A program made the translations under genes and the position numbers. Under the pieces are notes generated by a model. That model worked only from the letters and a program-made list of their open reading frames with translations. It ran no database searches and was not told the origin of the DNA. A stretch of DNA of 13,835 bases, taken from NCBI GenBank assembly GCA_023391905.1, contig JAEWAD010000121.1:1-13835 (forward strand), written 5' to 3'. Positions 6,955 through 13,835 of this stretch are shown one piece after another (within the stretch, counting starts at the first letter, position 1; each line of letters starts with the position of its first letter). The DNA is from Pseudomonadota bacterium (GTDB lineage Bacteria; Pseudomonadota; Alphaproteobacteria; Rhizobiales; Kaistiaceae).

Positions 6955-7833
6955 TCAGCCCTCCGCCTCGAAGGCTTCGCGCAGGCCGTCGCCGACCAGG
7001 TTGAAACCGACCACGACGAGCAGGATCGCGATCGCCGGGAAAACCGTCAGCCACCAGGCGTCGGGCATGTACTTGGCGCCATCGGCGACCATCGAACCGA
7101 GGTCCGGGGTCGGCGGCTGCACGCCGAGGCCGAGGAAGGAGAGCGACGACGCCATCAGGATGACGAAGCCGACATCGAGCGTCATCTTGGTCAGGATCGA
7201 CGGCCAGCAGTTCGGCAGGATCTCGCGGAACAGGATGTGCGCTGTGGAGGCCCCGACCGTCTCGGCGGCCAGCACATAGCCCTCCTGCGCCTCGGCGCGG
7301 GTGACGTTGTAGATCAGCCGCGCATACCAGGGCCACCACATGGCGGTGATGGCGAGCATGCCGTTCAGGAGCGTCGGCTCCAGGAAACCCATGATCGCCA
7401 TGGCGAGCACCAGCGGCGGGATCGCCAGGAACACGTCGGTGATCCGCATCAGGATGTAGTCGGTCCAGCCGCCCTTGTAGCCGGCGACGAGGCCGACGAT
7501 GACGCCGATCGGCACCGCGATGGCGAGAACGACGATCGCCATGATCAGCGACAGGCGGTAGCCGAAGATGATGCGGGTGAAGAGGTCGCGGCCGATCATG
7601 TCGGTGCCGAACCAGAACGCGCCGCTCGGCGCCGCCGTCATCGCCGTGAAGTCGCCGGTCGGGCCGACATGGTCGGGATAGGGCGTGACGAAGGGCGCGA
7701 AAACAGCGAGCAGCACGATCGCGGCGACGAGGACCAGGCCCGCCAGCGAAAGCGGGTCAGCGCTGAACGCCGCCCAGGCCTTGGAACGGGTGCGCGTCCG
7801 CGACGCGATGACGGGGCTATCGGGTTCCGACAT
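6955..7833 (-). CDS. Oligopeptide-type ABC transporter permease (DppC-like)
   Basis: The 292-residue inner-membrane permease pairs with the DppB-like subunit. A first membrane segment (about 28-49) is followed by the DppC hallmark FGTDMIGRDLFTRIIFGYRLSL (75-96). Further membrane segments lie near 97-118, 132-150 and 156-174, plus the C-terminal 262-280. The cytoplasmic EAA loop that contacts the ATPases runs from about 187 to 210 (VLAAETVGASTAHILFREILPN). The SFLGLGVQPPTPDLGSM block (232-248) is strongly conserved in DppC proteins. A GGAGG lies about 9 nt before the ATG, and the gene begins 3 nt after the DppB-like stop. No anomalies were seen. Confidence 0.94.
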   Translation of the reverse strand: MSEPDSPVIASRTRTRSKAWAAFSADPLSLAGLVLVAAIVLLAVFAPFVTPYPDHVGPTGDFTAMTAAPSGAFWFGTDMIGRDLFTRIIFGYRLSLIMAIVVLAIAVPIGVIVGLVAGYKGGWTDYILMRITDVFLAIPPLVLAMAIMGFLEPTLLNGMLAITAMWWPWYARLIYNVTRAEAQEGYVLAAETVGASTAHILFREILPNCWPSILTKMTLDVGFVILMASSLSFLGLGVQPPTPDLGSMVADGAKYMPDAWWLTVFPAIAILLVVVGFNLVGDGLREAFEAEG

Positions 7834-7836
7834 GAC

Positions 7837-8865
7837 TCAGGCCCTCCCCGCCGCGAGACGGATGCGCGGGTTGATGATGTTGACCAGGATGTCGACGATG
7901 ATGTTGACGATCAGGAAGGCGGCGGCGATCACCAGCACGGTGCCGACGATGGCATCCAGGTCCTTGCGCAGGATCACCTCGACGCCATAGCGCGACAGGC
8001 CGGGCCAGCCGAACACCTTCTCGACCAGGAAGGCATTGCCGAGCATGGCCGCGAATTCGAGCCCGAGGATGGTCAGGGTCGGGATCAGCGCCGGCCGGAA
8101 GCCGTAGCGCATGGCGATGCGGCGGCCGGGAAAGCCGTAGGCACGCGCCATCTCGACATAGGGCCGCTCATAGACCTCGTTCATGTTCGAGCGCGTCAGC
8201 CGCGCCGTCTGGCCGAGGCCCGACATGGCCAGCGCCAGCGCCGGCAGGATCAGGTGGTGCAGCGCGTCGAGGAAGCCCGCGCCGTTGCCGGCGAGCGCCA
8301 TGTCTATCAGCATGAAGCCGGTGACGGCCGGCGGCGCCGTGACCGACTGGCTGAGCTGGCCCTCGATCGGGAACCAGCCCCAGAAATAGCCGAGCACCAG
8401 CTGCAGGATCACGCCCCAGACGAAGGCCGGCGTGCAGACGCCGAGCAGCGAGATCAGGCGTCCGACGTGATCGGGAAAGCGGCCGCGATAATGCGCGGAG
8501 AGAATGCCGATCGGCAGGCCGATCAGGATCATCAGGATGCCGGAGACGAAGACCAGCTCCAGCGTCGCCGGCAGGAACTGCGCGATGTCGGTCGTCACCG
8601 GGCGGTTGGTATAGAGCGACTTGCCGAGGTCGCCCGTCGCCACCGACTTGACGAACTCCCAGTACTGCACCGGCAAGGGCGCATCGAGATGGCGTTCGAG
8701 CCGCAGCGCCGCGACCTGTTCGGCGGTCGCGTTGGGGCCGAGCGCGATGCGCGCCGGATCGCCCGGCATGACGCGCGCGATGGCGAAGATCAGCATCGAG
8801 ATGCCGATCATCACGATCAGGGCGGCGCCGAGCCGGTACAGGAAGGATCTGAGGATGTTCGACAT
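7837..8865 (-). CDS. Oligopeptide-type ABC transporter permease (DppB-like)
   Basis: The 342-residue inner-membrane permease has the DppB layout. It opens with membrane segment 9-30 followed by ARVMPGDPARIALG (30-43), then the periplasmic domain with GDLGKSLYTNRPV (78-90). Membrane segments follow near 101-123, 136-158, 204-220, 262-283 and 305-332. The EAA loop is YVEMARAYGFPGRRIAMRYGFRPALIP (236-262), somewhat diverged from the common ARAKG form. It ends in the usual NPRIR. The ribosome binding site is weak (GAGTGAT at best), and the gene is separated from the binding-protein gene by a 114-nt hairpin-containing gap. Both features fit lower output than the binding protein. Confidence 0.94.
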   Translation of the reverse strand: MSNILRSFLYRLGAALIVMIGISMLIFAIARVMPGDPARIALGPNATAEQVAALRLERHLDAPLPVQYWEFVKSVATGDLGKSLYTNRPVTTDIAQFLPATLELVFVSGILMILIGLPIGILSAHYRGRFPDHVGRLISLLGVCTPAFVWGVILQLVLGYFWGWFPIEGQLSQSVTAPPAVTGFMLIDMALAGNGAGFLDALHHLILPALALAMSGLGQTARLTRSNMNEVYERPYVEMARAYGFPGRRIAMRYGFRPALIPTLTILGLEFAAMLGNAFLVEKVFGWPGLSRYGVEVILRKDLDAIVGTVLVIAAAFLIVNIIVDILVNIINPRIRLAAGRA

Positions 8866-8921
8866 GATCTATCACTCGGCCTGTCGCTCGCCCACGCGGA
8901 CTGCGCGGCGGCCGGCTGGAG

Positions 8922-8954
8922 GTCACGGGCGCAGCTCGGCGCCGCGCCCGTGAC
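8922..8954 (-). promoter_or_regulatory. Perfect 11-bp stem-loop between binding-protein and permease genes
   Basis: GTCACGGGCGC (8922-8932) is the exact inverse complement of GCGCCCGTGAC (8944-8954), enclosing an 11-nt loop. On the minus strand it lies 25 nt past the stop of the binding-protein gene and about 57 nt before the next start. No T run follows, so it is not a classical terminator. Stem-loops at this place in importer operons often protect the upstream mRNA from 3' exonucleases or cause partial termination, giving excess binding protein over membrane subunits. That role here is inference from position. Confidence 0.7.
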
Positions 8955-8979
8955 GAGGGCAGGATGAACGAGCCTGCGA

Positions 8980-10578
8980 CTACTGCGCCATTTCCATGTT
9001 GCGGAAATTGAAGCTGAAGCCGGACAGCGCGTAGCGGTGGGCGTCGTCCGACAGAGCCGGAACGGTGACCGCCTTGCGCGCCGGGAACACCGCGACCTGG
9101 TCATAGGCATAGATCGTCGGCGCGAGGTCACGCAGGCGCTGGCTCAGCTGCTCGTAGATCGCCTGGCGCTTCGCCTGGTCCGTCTCGGCGCGGCCCGCCT
9201 CGAGCAGCTTGTCGACCTCGGCGTCCTCGAGATATTCCGGCGACTGCCAGGTGCCCTTGGCCGACGAGTGGTAGGTGTTGAACAGCAGCGAGTCCGGATC
9301 CGGCGTCGTGGCGCTGTTGGAGATCTGCGAGATGTTCGGCGTCGTCTCGGGCTTGGTCACCATCTCGGTGAACAGCGCCCACGGCACGCGCTTGACCTCG
9401 GGCTTGAAGCCGAGCTGCGAGAAGTTCGCCTGCATCAGCAGCGCGAAGCGCTCCTCGAGCGGCACTTCGGCGATCCAGGAGATCTCCAGCGGCGTCTCGG
9501 CCGGATTGTACTTGCACTGCGCCAGCTCGGCCTTGGCCTTCTCCATATCCTGCGCAAAGTCGGGCACGGTGGTGGAGGAGCCGAGCATGCCCTTCGGGAT
9601 CGGGCCGTTTGCCGGATTGCCGAGCGAGACCTTGTCGGTCACGGCGATCATCTTGTGGGCGGTCGCGTAGTCGAAGGCATAGGTCAGCGCGCGACGGCAA
9701 TGCACGTCGTCGAGCGGCGCCTTTGCCGTGTTCAGCTTGATGTAGAACACGTTGGTGCCGGTCTCGGTCAGCAGCTGCATGGTCTCTTCGGCGGCGAGCG
9801 CCTTGGCGACCTCGGGCGGCAGCCACTGCGAGGCGATATCATGCTCGCCCTTGGACAGCAGCGCGCGGACGGTCGAGGCCTCGAGGCCGTAGCGGAACTT
9901 GACCTTGTCGGGAGACTTCGGCGTCGCGCCCTGGAAATAGCCGGGGAATTTGGCGAGCGCGGTCTCGGCCTGCGGGTTCTGGCTCTCGACGACATAGGCG
10001 CCCGAGCCGGCGTCGTTGGCCGACAGCCAGGCTTCCGAATAGTCGCCGAACGCGCCGTACTTGCCTTCGGCCTGGTGCGACCGGGCGAGCTTGGAATCGA
10101 TGATCGGCAGGCGGACGAGCGAGGCCAGGAACGGCGAGAACGGGCCCTTCAACGTGAACTTGACCGTCTTCGGATCCGTTGCCTCGACCTTGTCGACGCT
10201 CTCGGCGAAGAGGTGCGAGAAGCCCTGCCCCAGCGCGATCATGCGGTCGTAGGAATAGACCACGTCCTCGGCGGTGAGCGGGTTGCCGGAGTGGAACTTG
10301 ACGTCGTCGCGGAGCGTGAAGGTGTAGACGTTGCCGTCGACCGTCCAGCTCGCGGCCAGCATCGGCTCCATGCCGGGCTTTCCGGCGGAAGGCTGCACCA
10401 GCGTATCGTAGACGTTGAACATCAGGATCGAGTCGGCATAGTCCGACGCCTTGGCCGGGTCGAGTTCGCCGACCGGCACCTCGTCGAGGCGCAGCACCGT
10501 CTCGGCATAGGCCGGGGCCGTCGCCAGCACGGTCGTGGAAAGCGCCGCCATCAGCAGCGTCGCGCGGAAGCTCTTCAT
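8980..10578 (-). CDS. Family 5 extracellular solute-binding protein (DppA/OppA-like)
   Basis: The 532-residue periplasmic protein captures the substrate for the importer. Residues 1-25 form a Sec signal peptide ending in AYA; no lipobox cysteine is present, so the protein is soluble in the periplasm. SBP family 5 marks are YDTLVQP (57-63), LAASWTVDGNVYTFTLRDDVKFHSG (74-98), LTAEDVVYSYDRM (101-113), a GSGAYVVE block (191-198), and CRRALTYAFDY (294-304). Two cysteines, C294 and C355, could form a disulfide. The start codon shares one base with the regulator stop (TGATG), and GAGG lies 7 nt upstream inside the end of the regulator gene, so the two are translationally coupled. Family members bind peptides, nickel, opines or sugars; the linkage to hyuAB suggests a cyclic amide or related ligand. 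Confidence 0.94.
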   Translation of the reverse strand: MKSFRATLLMAALSTTVLATAPAYAETVLRLDEVPVGELDPAKASDYADSILMFNVYDTLVQPSAGKPGMEPMLAASWTVDGNVYTFTLRDDVKFHSGNPLTAEDVVYSYDRMIALGQGFSHLFAESVDKVEATDPKTVKFTLKGPFSPFLASLVRLPIIDSKLARSHQAEGKYGAFGDYSEAWLSANDAGSGAYVVESQNPQAETALAKFPGYFQGATPKSPDKVKFRYGLEASTVRALLSKGEHDIASQWLPPEVAKALAAEETMQLLTETGTNVFYIKLNTAKAPLDDVHCRRALTYAFDYATAHKMIAVTDKVSLGNPANGPIPKGMLGSSTTVPDFAQDMEKAKAELAQCKYNPAETPLEISWIAEVPLEERFALLMQANFSQLGFKPEVKRVPWALFTEMVTKPETTPNISQISNSATTPDPDSLLFNTYHSSAKGTWQSPEYLEDAEVDKLLEAGRAETDQAKRQAIYEQLSQRLRDLAPTIYAYDQVAVFPARKAVTVPALSDDAHRYALSGFSFNFRNMEMAQ

Positions 10579-11237
10579 CAGATTACCTCTTTTTCACCCT
10601 CTGTCTTCGCGCGCGCGGCTGCCTTGCCCTGTTTCTGCTGGGGCTTGCCGCCCACTTGGGTTAGGCCGCCCTGACGCGCGGAATCTCCGAATAATTGCTG
10701 TGTCCCGACCGAGAGGACCTCGGCGACCTGGTCGGTCGGGTTGTGCACGCGATGCGGCCGCTGGGCCGAGAAATGCAGGACGTCGCCCATCTGGAGATCA
10801 TGGTCGACATCATCCACCACATAGCGGATGGTGCCGCTCAGTACGTAGACGATCTCCTCGCCCTCATGCGCCGCCGTCTCCGAGAGATAGCGCGGCGGCA
10901 CGTTCATCTTGACCGCGCTCAGCGCCTGCCCGGGAAAGGTCGTCGACAGCCGCTCGTAGGAAATCCAGTCGGGATTGATCGCATAGGCGCCCCTGCCCTC
11001 GCGGCGCGAAACCGCGCTCGGGATGTCGGGCTGCTCCAGGAAGGCACTGACCGGCAGATCCATCACCCTGGCGATCGTCACCAGCGAGGAAAGCGACGGC
11101 GTCGTGATGTCGCGCTCGACCTGGCTGAGGAAGCCGATCGAGAGGCCGGAGGCCTCGGCGACGCGCTGTAGCGTCAGCCGGCGCTGCTTGCGCGCCTCGC
11201 GGATCTTGTGCCCGACCTTGAGCGGATCGTTGTCCAT
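10578..11237 (-). CDS. XRE-family transcriptional regulator with C-terminal cupin
   Basis: The 219-residue regulator has an N-terminal XRE helix-turn-helix (about 8-62), with LTLQRVAEASGLSIGFLSQVERDITTPSLSSL as the recognition region, and a cupin_2 sensor domain (about 106-180). In the cupin, HEGEE (124-128) and H162/H165 in QRPHRVHNP are candidate metal or ligand contacts. A basic, Gln/Lys/Ala-rich tail of about 30 residues follows. The frame is open to 11300, but ATG 11237 is preferred: GGGAGGA sits just upstream, the domain begins there, and the longer form would run through the promoter-like region. It is the first gene of the transporter/hydantoinase operon and overlaps the next start codon by one base. 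The arrangement implies control of its own operon, probably induced or relieved by the substrate or a product. Confidence 0.92.
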   Translation of the reverse strand: MDNDPLKVGHKIREARKQRRLTLQRVAEASGLSIGFLSQVERDITTPSLSSLVTIARVMDLPVSAFLEQPDIPSAVSRREGRGAYAINPDWISYERLSTTFPGQALSAVKMNVPPRYLSETAAHEGEEIVYVLSGTIRYVVDDVDHDLQMGDVLHFSAQRPHRVHNPTDQVAEVLSVGTQQLFGDSARQGGLTQVGGKPQQKQGKAAARAKTEGEKEVI

Positions 11238-11271
11238 GCGTCCTCCCGTCGCCGATCGCGACGTTCCGAAT

Positions 11272-11300
11272 ATTTCACCATAGCTAAAATTGTAAGGCAA
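11272..11300 (-). promoter_or_regulatory. Candidate sigma-70 promoter of the transporter/hydantoinase operon
   Basis: On the minus strand TTGCCT (11300-11295) and TGAAAT (11277-11272) are 17 nt apart, placing transcription start near 11265 and a leader of about 28 nt before the regulator start at 11237. The stretch is markedly AT-rich against its GC-rich surroundings, which fits a promoter and operator region. The hexamers each match consensus only partly. Confidence 0.45.
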
Positions 11301-11442
11301 GTTCCTTTGCCGGCGTCGCCATCATCCTGCCACGCTCGGAGAGGTCGCGCGTTGATCCCGCGCAATCGAGTCGGGCCGCGCGGAAGACGACAGAGGCCAG
11401 TGGAGGCTGGGCTGACGGGGCGCTACCGCTCGGGTACCGGAA

Positions 11443-11459
11443 GGGTAACGCGTTAACCC
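11443..11459 (-). terminator. Weak hairpin just after recJ, possible terminator
   Basis: On the minus strand, 5 nt after the recJ stop, GGG-TAA pairs with TTA-CCC around a CGCG loop with one bulged T. Only two T residues follow before GC-rich sequence. It may mark the end of the glpX-recJ unit, but the stem is short and the tail poor, so the call is tentative. Confidence 0.3.
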
Positions 11460-11464
11460 GCCGA

Positions 11465-13279
11465 TCAGCGCAGCGGCTGGGGCTGCGCGACGTCCAGGAT
11501 GCGGAAGCTCGCCTGCTTGCGACCCTGCCAATGGTCGATGCTGAGTGAGCCCGCGACATGCAGCGGCCGCCCGCGCGAGGCGAGCAGGGTGCGGCCGAGG
11601 TCGGTCTCGGCGGCACGGAAGGCGATCGCCTTCAGGTTCTGGTCGCCGCCGGAAAGCGTGACCCGGACATGGCCGTTGCCGACGGTATCGGCGTAGTTGA
11701 CGATATGCGCCGGCAGCGCAAACACCGGCTCGGCATGGCCGGCCCCGAACGGCCCGGCCCGTTCCACCCGCTCGATGAAGTCGGGCGTCGCGGCGCGCGC
11801 CGTCAGCGCACCGTCGATAAGAAGCTGGTCCGCCTGCCGCGCCTGGCGCGACGCCTCGGCGGCGCGGGTCTCCAGGAAAGCGCGGAATTCCGCGAATTTC
11901 GCAGGCTCGATCGTCAGGCCGGCCGCCATGGCGTGCCCACCGCCCTTGACGAGAAGCCCGGCCTCGACGGCGCCCCGGACGAGCGCGCCGAGGTCCACGC
12001 CGGCCACCGAGCGCCCGGACCCGGTGCCGGTGCCGTTCGGCTGCAGCGCGATGGCGAAGGCCGGGCGGCGGAAGCGCTCCTTCAGACGCGCCGCGATCAG
12101 GCCGACGATGCCGGGATGCCAGCGATCGCTGGCCGTGACGATGACGGCAGGCCCCTCGCCCGACCCGATCTCGGCCTCGGCTTCCGCGACCGCCTCCTCG
12201 AGCATCGAGGTTTCAATGGCTTGGCGCTGCTTGTTGAGATCGTCGAGCTCGACGGCGATGCGCTCGGCCTCGGCGGCATCGTCCAGCGACAGCAGCCGCG
12301 CCCCGAGCGCGGCATCGCCGATCCGGCCGCCGGCATTGATGCGCGGCCCGAGCAGGAAGCCGAGATGATAGGGCGCCACGGGAACGTCGATGCGGGCGGC
12401 CAGCGACAAAGCGGCCAGGCCCGGATTGGCCCGCCGGCGCACCGCCAGCAGCCCCTTGGTGACGAAGGCGCGGTTCAACCCGATCAGCGGAACGACGTCG
12501 CAGACCGTGCCGAGCGCCACCAGATCGAGCCATTGCAGCAGGTCCGGCTCCGGCCGCGTCGCTCCGTACCAGCCGCGCTTCCGAAGTTCGCGGTTCGTCG
12601 CCACGATGGCCAGGAAGGTGACGCCGACCGCCGCGAGATGGCCGAGGCCCGAGAGATCGTCCTGGCGGTTCGGATTGACCACGGCCAGCGCCGGCGGCAG
12701 CTCGGCGCCCATCTGGTGATGGTCGAGCACCACGGCCAGCCGCCCGAGATCGCGCGCGACGCCAAGCGCCTCGTGGCTGGTCGAGCCGCAGTCGACGGTG
12801 ACGATGAGGTCGGCGCCCTCCTCGACCAGCGTGCGGATGGCGTCCGGATTGGGGCCGTAGCCTTCGAAGATGCGATCGGGGATGTAGATCCGCGTCTCGA
12901 CGCCCTGATGGCGGAGGAAGCGGGCCAGCAGCGCCGAGGAAGTCGCGCCGTCGACGTCATAATCGCCGAAGATCGCGACGTGCTCGCCGGCGACAACCGC
13001 GTCGGCGATGCGTGCCGCGGCCGCGTCCATGTCGGTGAGAACGGAGGGATCCGGCATCAGCCGGCGCAGGCTCGGATCAAGGAAATCGGCCGCGTCGTCG
13101 ATCGCGACGCCCCGGCCTGCGAGCACGCGGGCGACCAGTTCGGGGATCTCGTGGCGCTGCGCCATGGCCGTCGCCGCGAGACTCGCGACGGGGTCGGCGC
13201 GCTCCGTCCAGCGGCGCCCCGTCACGGATCCCTCTACGCCGAGAAAGGCGCGCCGTGCGTCGCTGGACATCGTCGTCAT
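11465..13279 (-). CDS. recJ: Single-stranded-DNA-specific 5'-3' exonuclease RecJ
   Basis: The 604-residue product is the RecJ nuclease, which degrades single-stranded DNA 5' to 3' in recombination (RecF pathway), base excision and mismatch repair. DHH-superfamily motifs are complete: FGDYDVDGATS (104-114), VDCGS (162-166), DHH (186-188) and GTVCDVVPL with D261. Next come GPRINAGGRIG (311-321), WHPGIVGLIAARLKE (387-401), GSGRS (420-424) and the DHHA1 GGGHAMAAG (446-454). These supply the metal ligands and phosphate contacts. The C-terminal OB-like part ends in RILDVAQPQPLR. Length is close to E. coli RecJ (577 residues). The start at 13279 lies 10 nt past the glpX stop; ATG 13270 is an in-frame alternative, and neither has a well-spaced strong ribosome binding site. 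The glpX-recJ order is common in Rhizobiales. Confidence 0.97.
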   Translation of the reverse strand: MTTMSSDARRAFLGVEGSVTGRRWTERADPVASLAATAMAQRHEIPELVARVLAGRGVAIDDAADFLDPSLRRLMPDPSVLTDMDAAAARIADAVVAGEHVAIFGDYDVDGATSSALLARFLRHQGVETRIYIPDRIFEGYGPNPDAIRTLVEEGADLIVTVDCGSTSHEALGVARDLGRLAVVLDHHQMGAELPPALAVVNPNRQDDLSGLGHLAAVGVTFLAIVATNRELRKRGWYGATRPEPDLLQWLDLVALGTVCDVVPLIGLNRAFVTKGLLAVRRRANPGLAALSLAARIDVPVAPYHLGFLLGPRINAGGRIGDAALGARLLSLDDAAEAERIAVELDDLNKQRQAIETSMLEEAVAEAEAEIGSGEGPAVIVTASDRWHPGIVGLIAARLKERFRRPAFAIALQPNGTGTGSGRSVAGVDLGALVRGAVEAGLLVKGGGHAMAAGLTIEPAKFAEFRAFLETRAAEASRQARQADQLLIDGALTARAATPDFIERVERAGPFGAGHAEPVFALPAHIVNYADTVGNGHVRVTLSGGDQNLKAIAFRAAETDLGRTLLASRGRPLHVAGSLSIDHWQGRKQASFRILDVAQPQPLR

Positions 13280-13289
13280 GGGGACTGGA

Positions 13290-13835
13290 TCAGCCCTCGC
13301 TCTCGAACTTCTCGAGGTCGCGATGCGTCGCCTTGATCCAGCGAACCGTGCCCGAGGAGGAACGCATCACGACCGTATCGGTGGTGATCTCGCCATTGCG
13401 GGCGAAGCGCACGCCGGAGAGCAGGTTGCCGTCGGTGACGCCGGTGGCGGCGAACAGCACGTCGCCCTTGGCCATCTCGTCATGGGTGAACTTCTTGTCG
13501 AAGTCCTTCACGCCCATCTTGGCGGCCCGCTCGCGCTGGCTGTCGGACTGGGTGACGAGGCGGCCCTGCATCTGGCCGCCGATGCAGCGGAGCGCCGCCG
13601 CGGCCAGCACGCCCTCGGGGGCGCCGCCGATGCCGAGATAGATGTCGATGCCGGTCTCGTCCGGATTGGTGGTGTGGATGACGCCGGCGACGTCGCCGTC
13701 ACCGATCAGGCGGAGCGCGGCGCCGGTGGCGCGGACGTCCTCGATCAGCTTGGCATGGCGCGGACGGTCGAGAATGCAGGCGGTGATCTCGTTGACCGGC
13801 ACGCCCTTGGCGGCGGCCAGCGCCTGGATGTTCTC
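13290..13835 (-). CDS. glpX: Class II fructose-1,6-bisphosphatase GlpX, C-terminal part
   Basis: The gene enters from the right edge and 181 codons are visible, roughly the last 55% of a protein of about 320-335 residues. GlpX removes the 1-phosphate from fructose-1,6-bisphosphate in gluconeogenesis and, in autotrophs, the Calvin cycle. Family blocks in order are NIQALAAAKGVPVNEITACILDRPRH (near the edge), LIGDGDVAGVI, GIGGAPEGVLAAAALRCIGGQMQGRL, and DVLFAATGVTDGNLLSGVRF, followed by the conserved SSSGTVRWI end. The frame is open to the last base, so the GTG at 13802 is internal and not a start. The stop is 10 nt before recJ, suggesting co-transcription. Its promoter and N-terminus lie outside the window. 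Confidence 0.95.
   Translation of the reverse strand, partial: ENIQALAAAKGVPVNEITACILDRPRHAKLIEDVRATGAALRLIGDGDVAGVIHTTNPDETGIDIYLGIGGAPEGVLAAAALRCIGGQMQGRLVTQSDSQRERAAKMGVKDFDKKFTHDEMAKGDVLFAATGVTDGNLLSGVRFARNGEITTDTVVMRSSSGTVRWIKATHRDLEKFESEG

Larger units (their letters stand above)
11238..11464. other. Intergenic region between recJ and the regulator gene
   Basis: This 227-nt gap joins the housekeeping glpX-recJ unit to the catabolic operon. It holds the weak hairpin after recJ, the AT-rich promoter candidate (11272-11300) and the regulator ribosome binding site GGGAGGA. Between about 11305 and 11440 I see no gene, repeat or RNA. Short open frames here have no supporting start signal. 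Confidence 0.5.

Noticed and set aside
6616..8967. Long plus-strand open frame of about 783 codons opposite the permease genes
   Set aside because: It is antisense shadow of the DppD-, DppC- and DppB-like genes, highly charged and low in complexity, with no recognisable family.
11268..11290. Possible operator dyad in the AT-rich promoter region around TAGCTA
   Set aside because: Only about five of nine positions are symmetric, no better than expected for AT-rich sequence.
11238..11300. Longer start for the XRE-cupin regulator at 11300
   Set aside because: The extra 21 residues match nothing in the family and cover the AT-rich promoter region, while ATG 11237 has GGGAGGA directly upstream.
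9037..13336. Plus-strand open frames opposite the binding-protein gene (9037-10674) and recJ (11558-13336)
   Set aside because: Both mirror well-supported genes, have no ribosome binding site or domain, and show the same shadow composition.

Overview
This high-GC window looks like alphaproteobacterial, most likely Rhizobiales/Hyphomicrobiales, chromosome. The grounds are the glpX-recJ gene pair, an HdeA-like periplasmic protein of the type common in that order, strong GC3 bias that gives long antisense shadow ORFs, and a short interspersed repeat of a kind frequent in that group. The genus cannot be fixed from the sequence. Every supported gene lies on the minus strand, so transcription runs from right to left.

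Right end (13835-11465): the C-terminal part of class II fructose-1,6-bisphosphatase (glpX, cut by the window edge), followed 10 nt later by the single-strand exonuclease gene recJ. These are housekeeping genes in one probable transcription unit.

Centre (11300-900): an AT-rich promoter island leads into a tightly packed nine-gene catabolic operon. In transcription order it holds an XRE-cupin regulator, a family 5 periplasmic solute-binding protein, two oligopeptide-type permeases (DppB- and DppC-like), two ATPases (DppD- and DppF-like), a stand-alone GAF protein, and the two subunits of a HyuA/HyuB (hydantoinase/oxoprolinase) enzyme. Most junctions are 1-12 nt gaps or stop/start overlaps. The one exception is a 114-nt gap after the binding-protein gene, which carries a perfect 11-bp stem-loop. 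The layout suggests that a small cyclic amide or imide (hydantoin, lactam or oxoproline type) or a related peptide-like compound is bound in the periplasm, imported with ATP, and opened or carboxylated in the cytoplasm by HyuAB. The cupin regulator would adjust expression, and the GAF protein may sense the substrate or assist the enzyme. The true substrate cannot be read from the sequence.

Left end (899-1): a spacer without a clear operon terminator, then a small monocistronic HdeA-family periplasmic gene with its own UUCG-loop terminator. Beyond it lie two copies of an approximately 110-bp two-hairpin intergenic repeat separated by about 130 bp of unassigned sequence.

No tRNA, rRNA, CRISPR array, transposase or phage gene was seen. 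The novelty candidates are modest: the GAF protein embedded in a hydantoinase operon, the hairpin-conserving repeat, the intra-operon stem-loop, and sequence deviations in the DppD-like ATPase and in HyuA.
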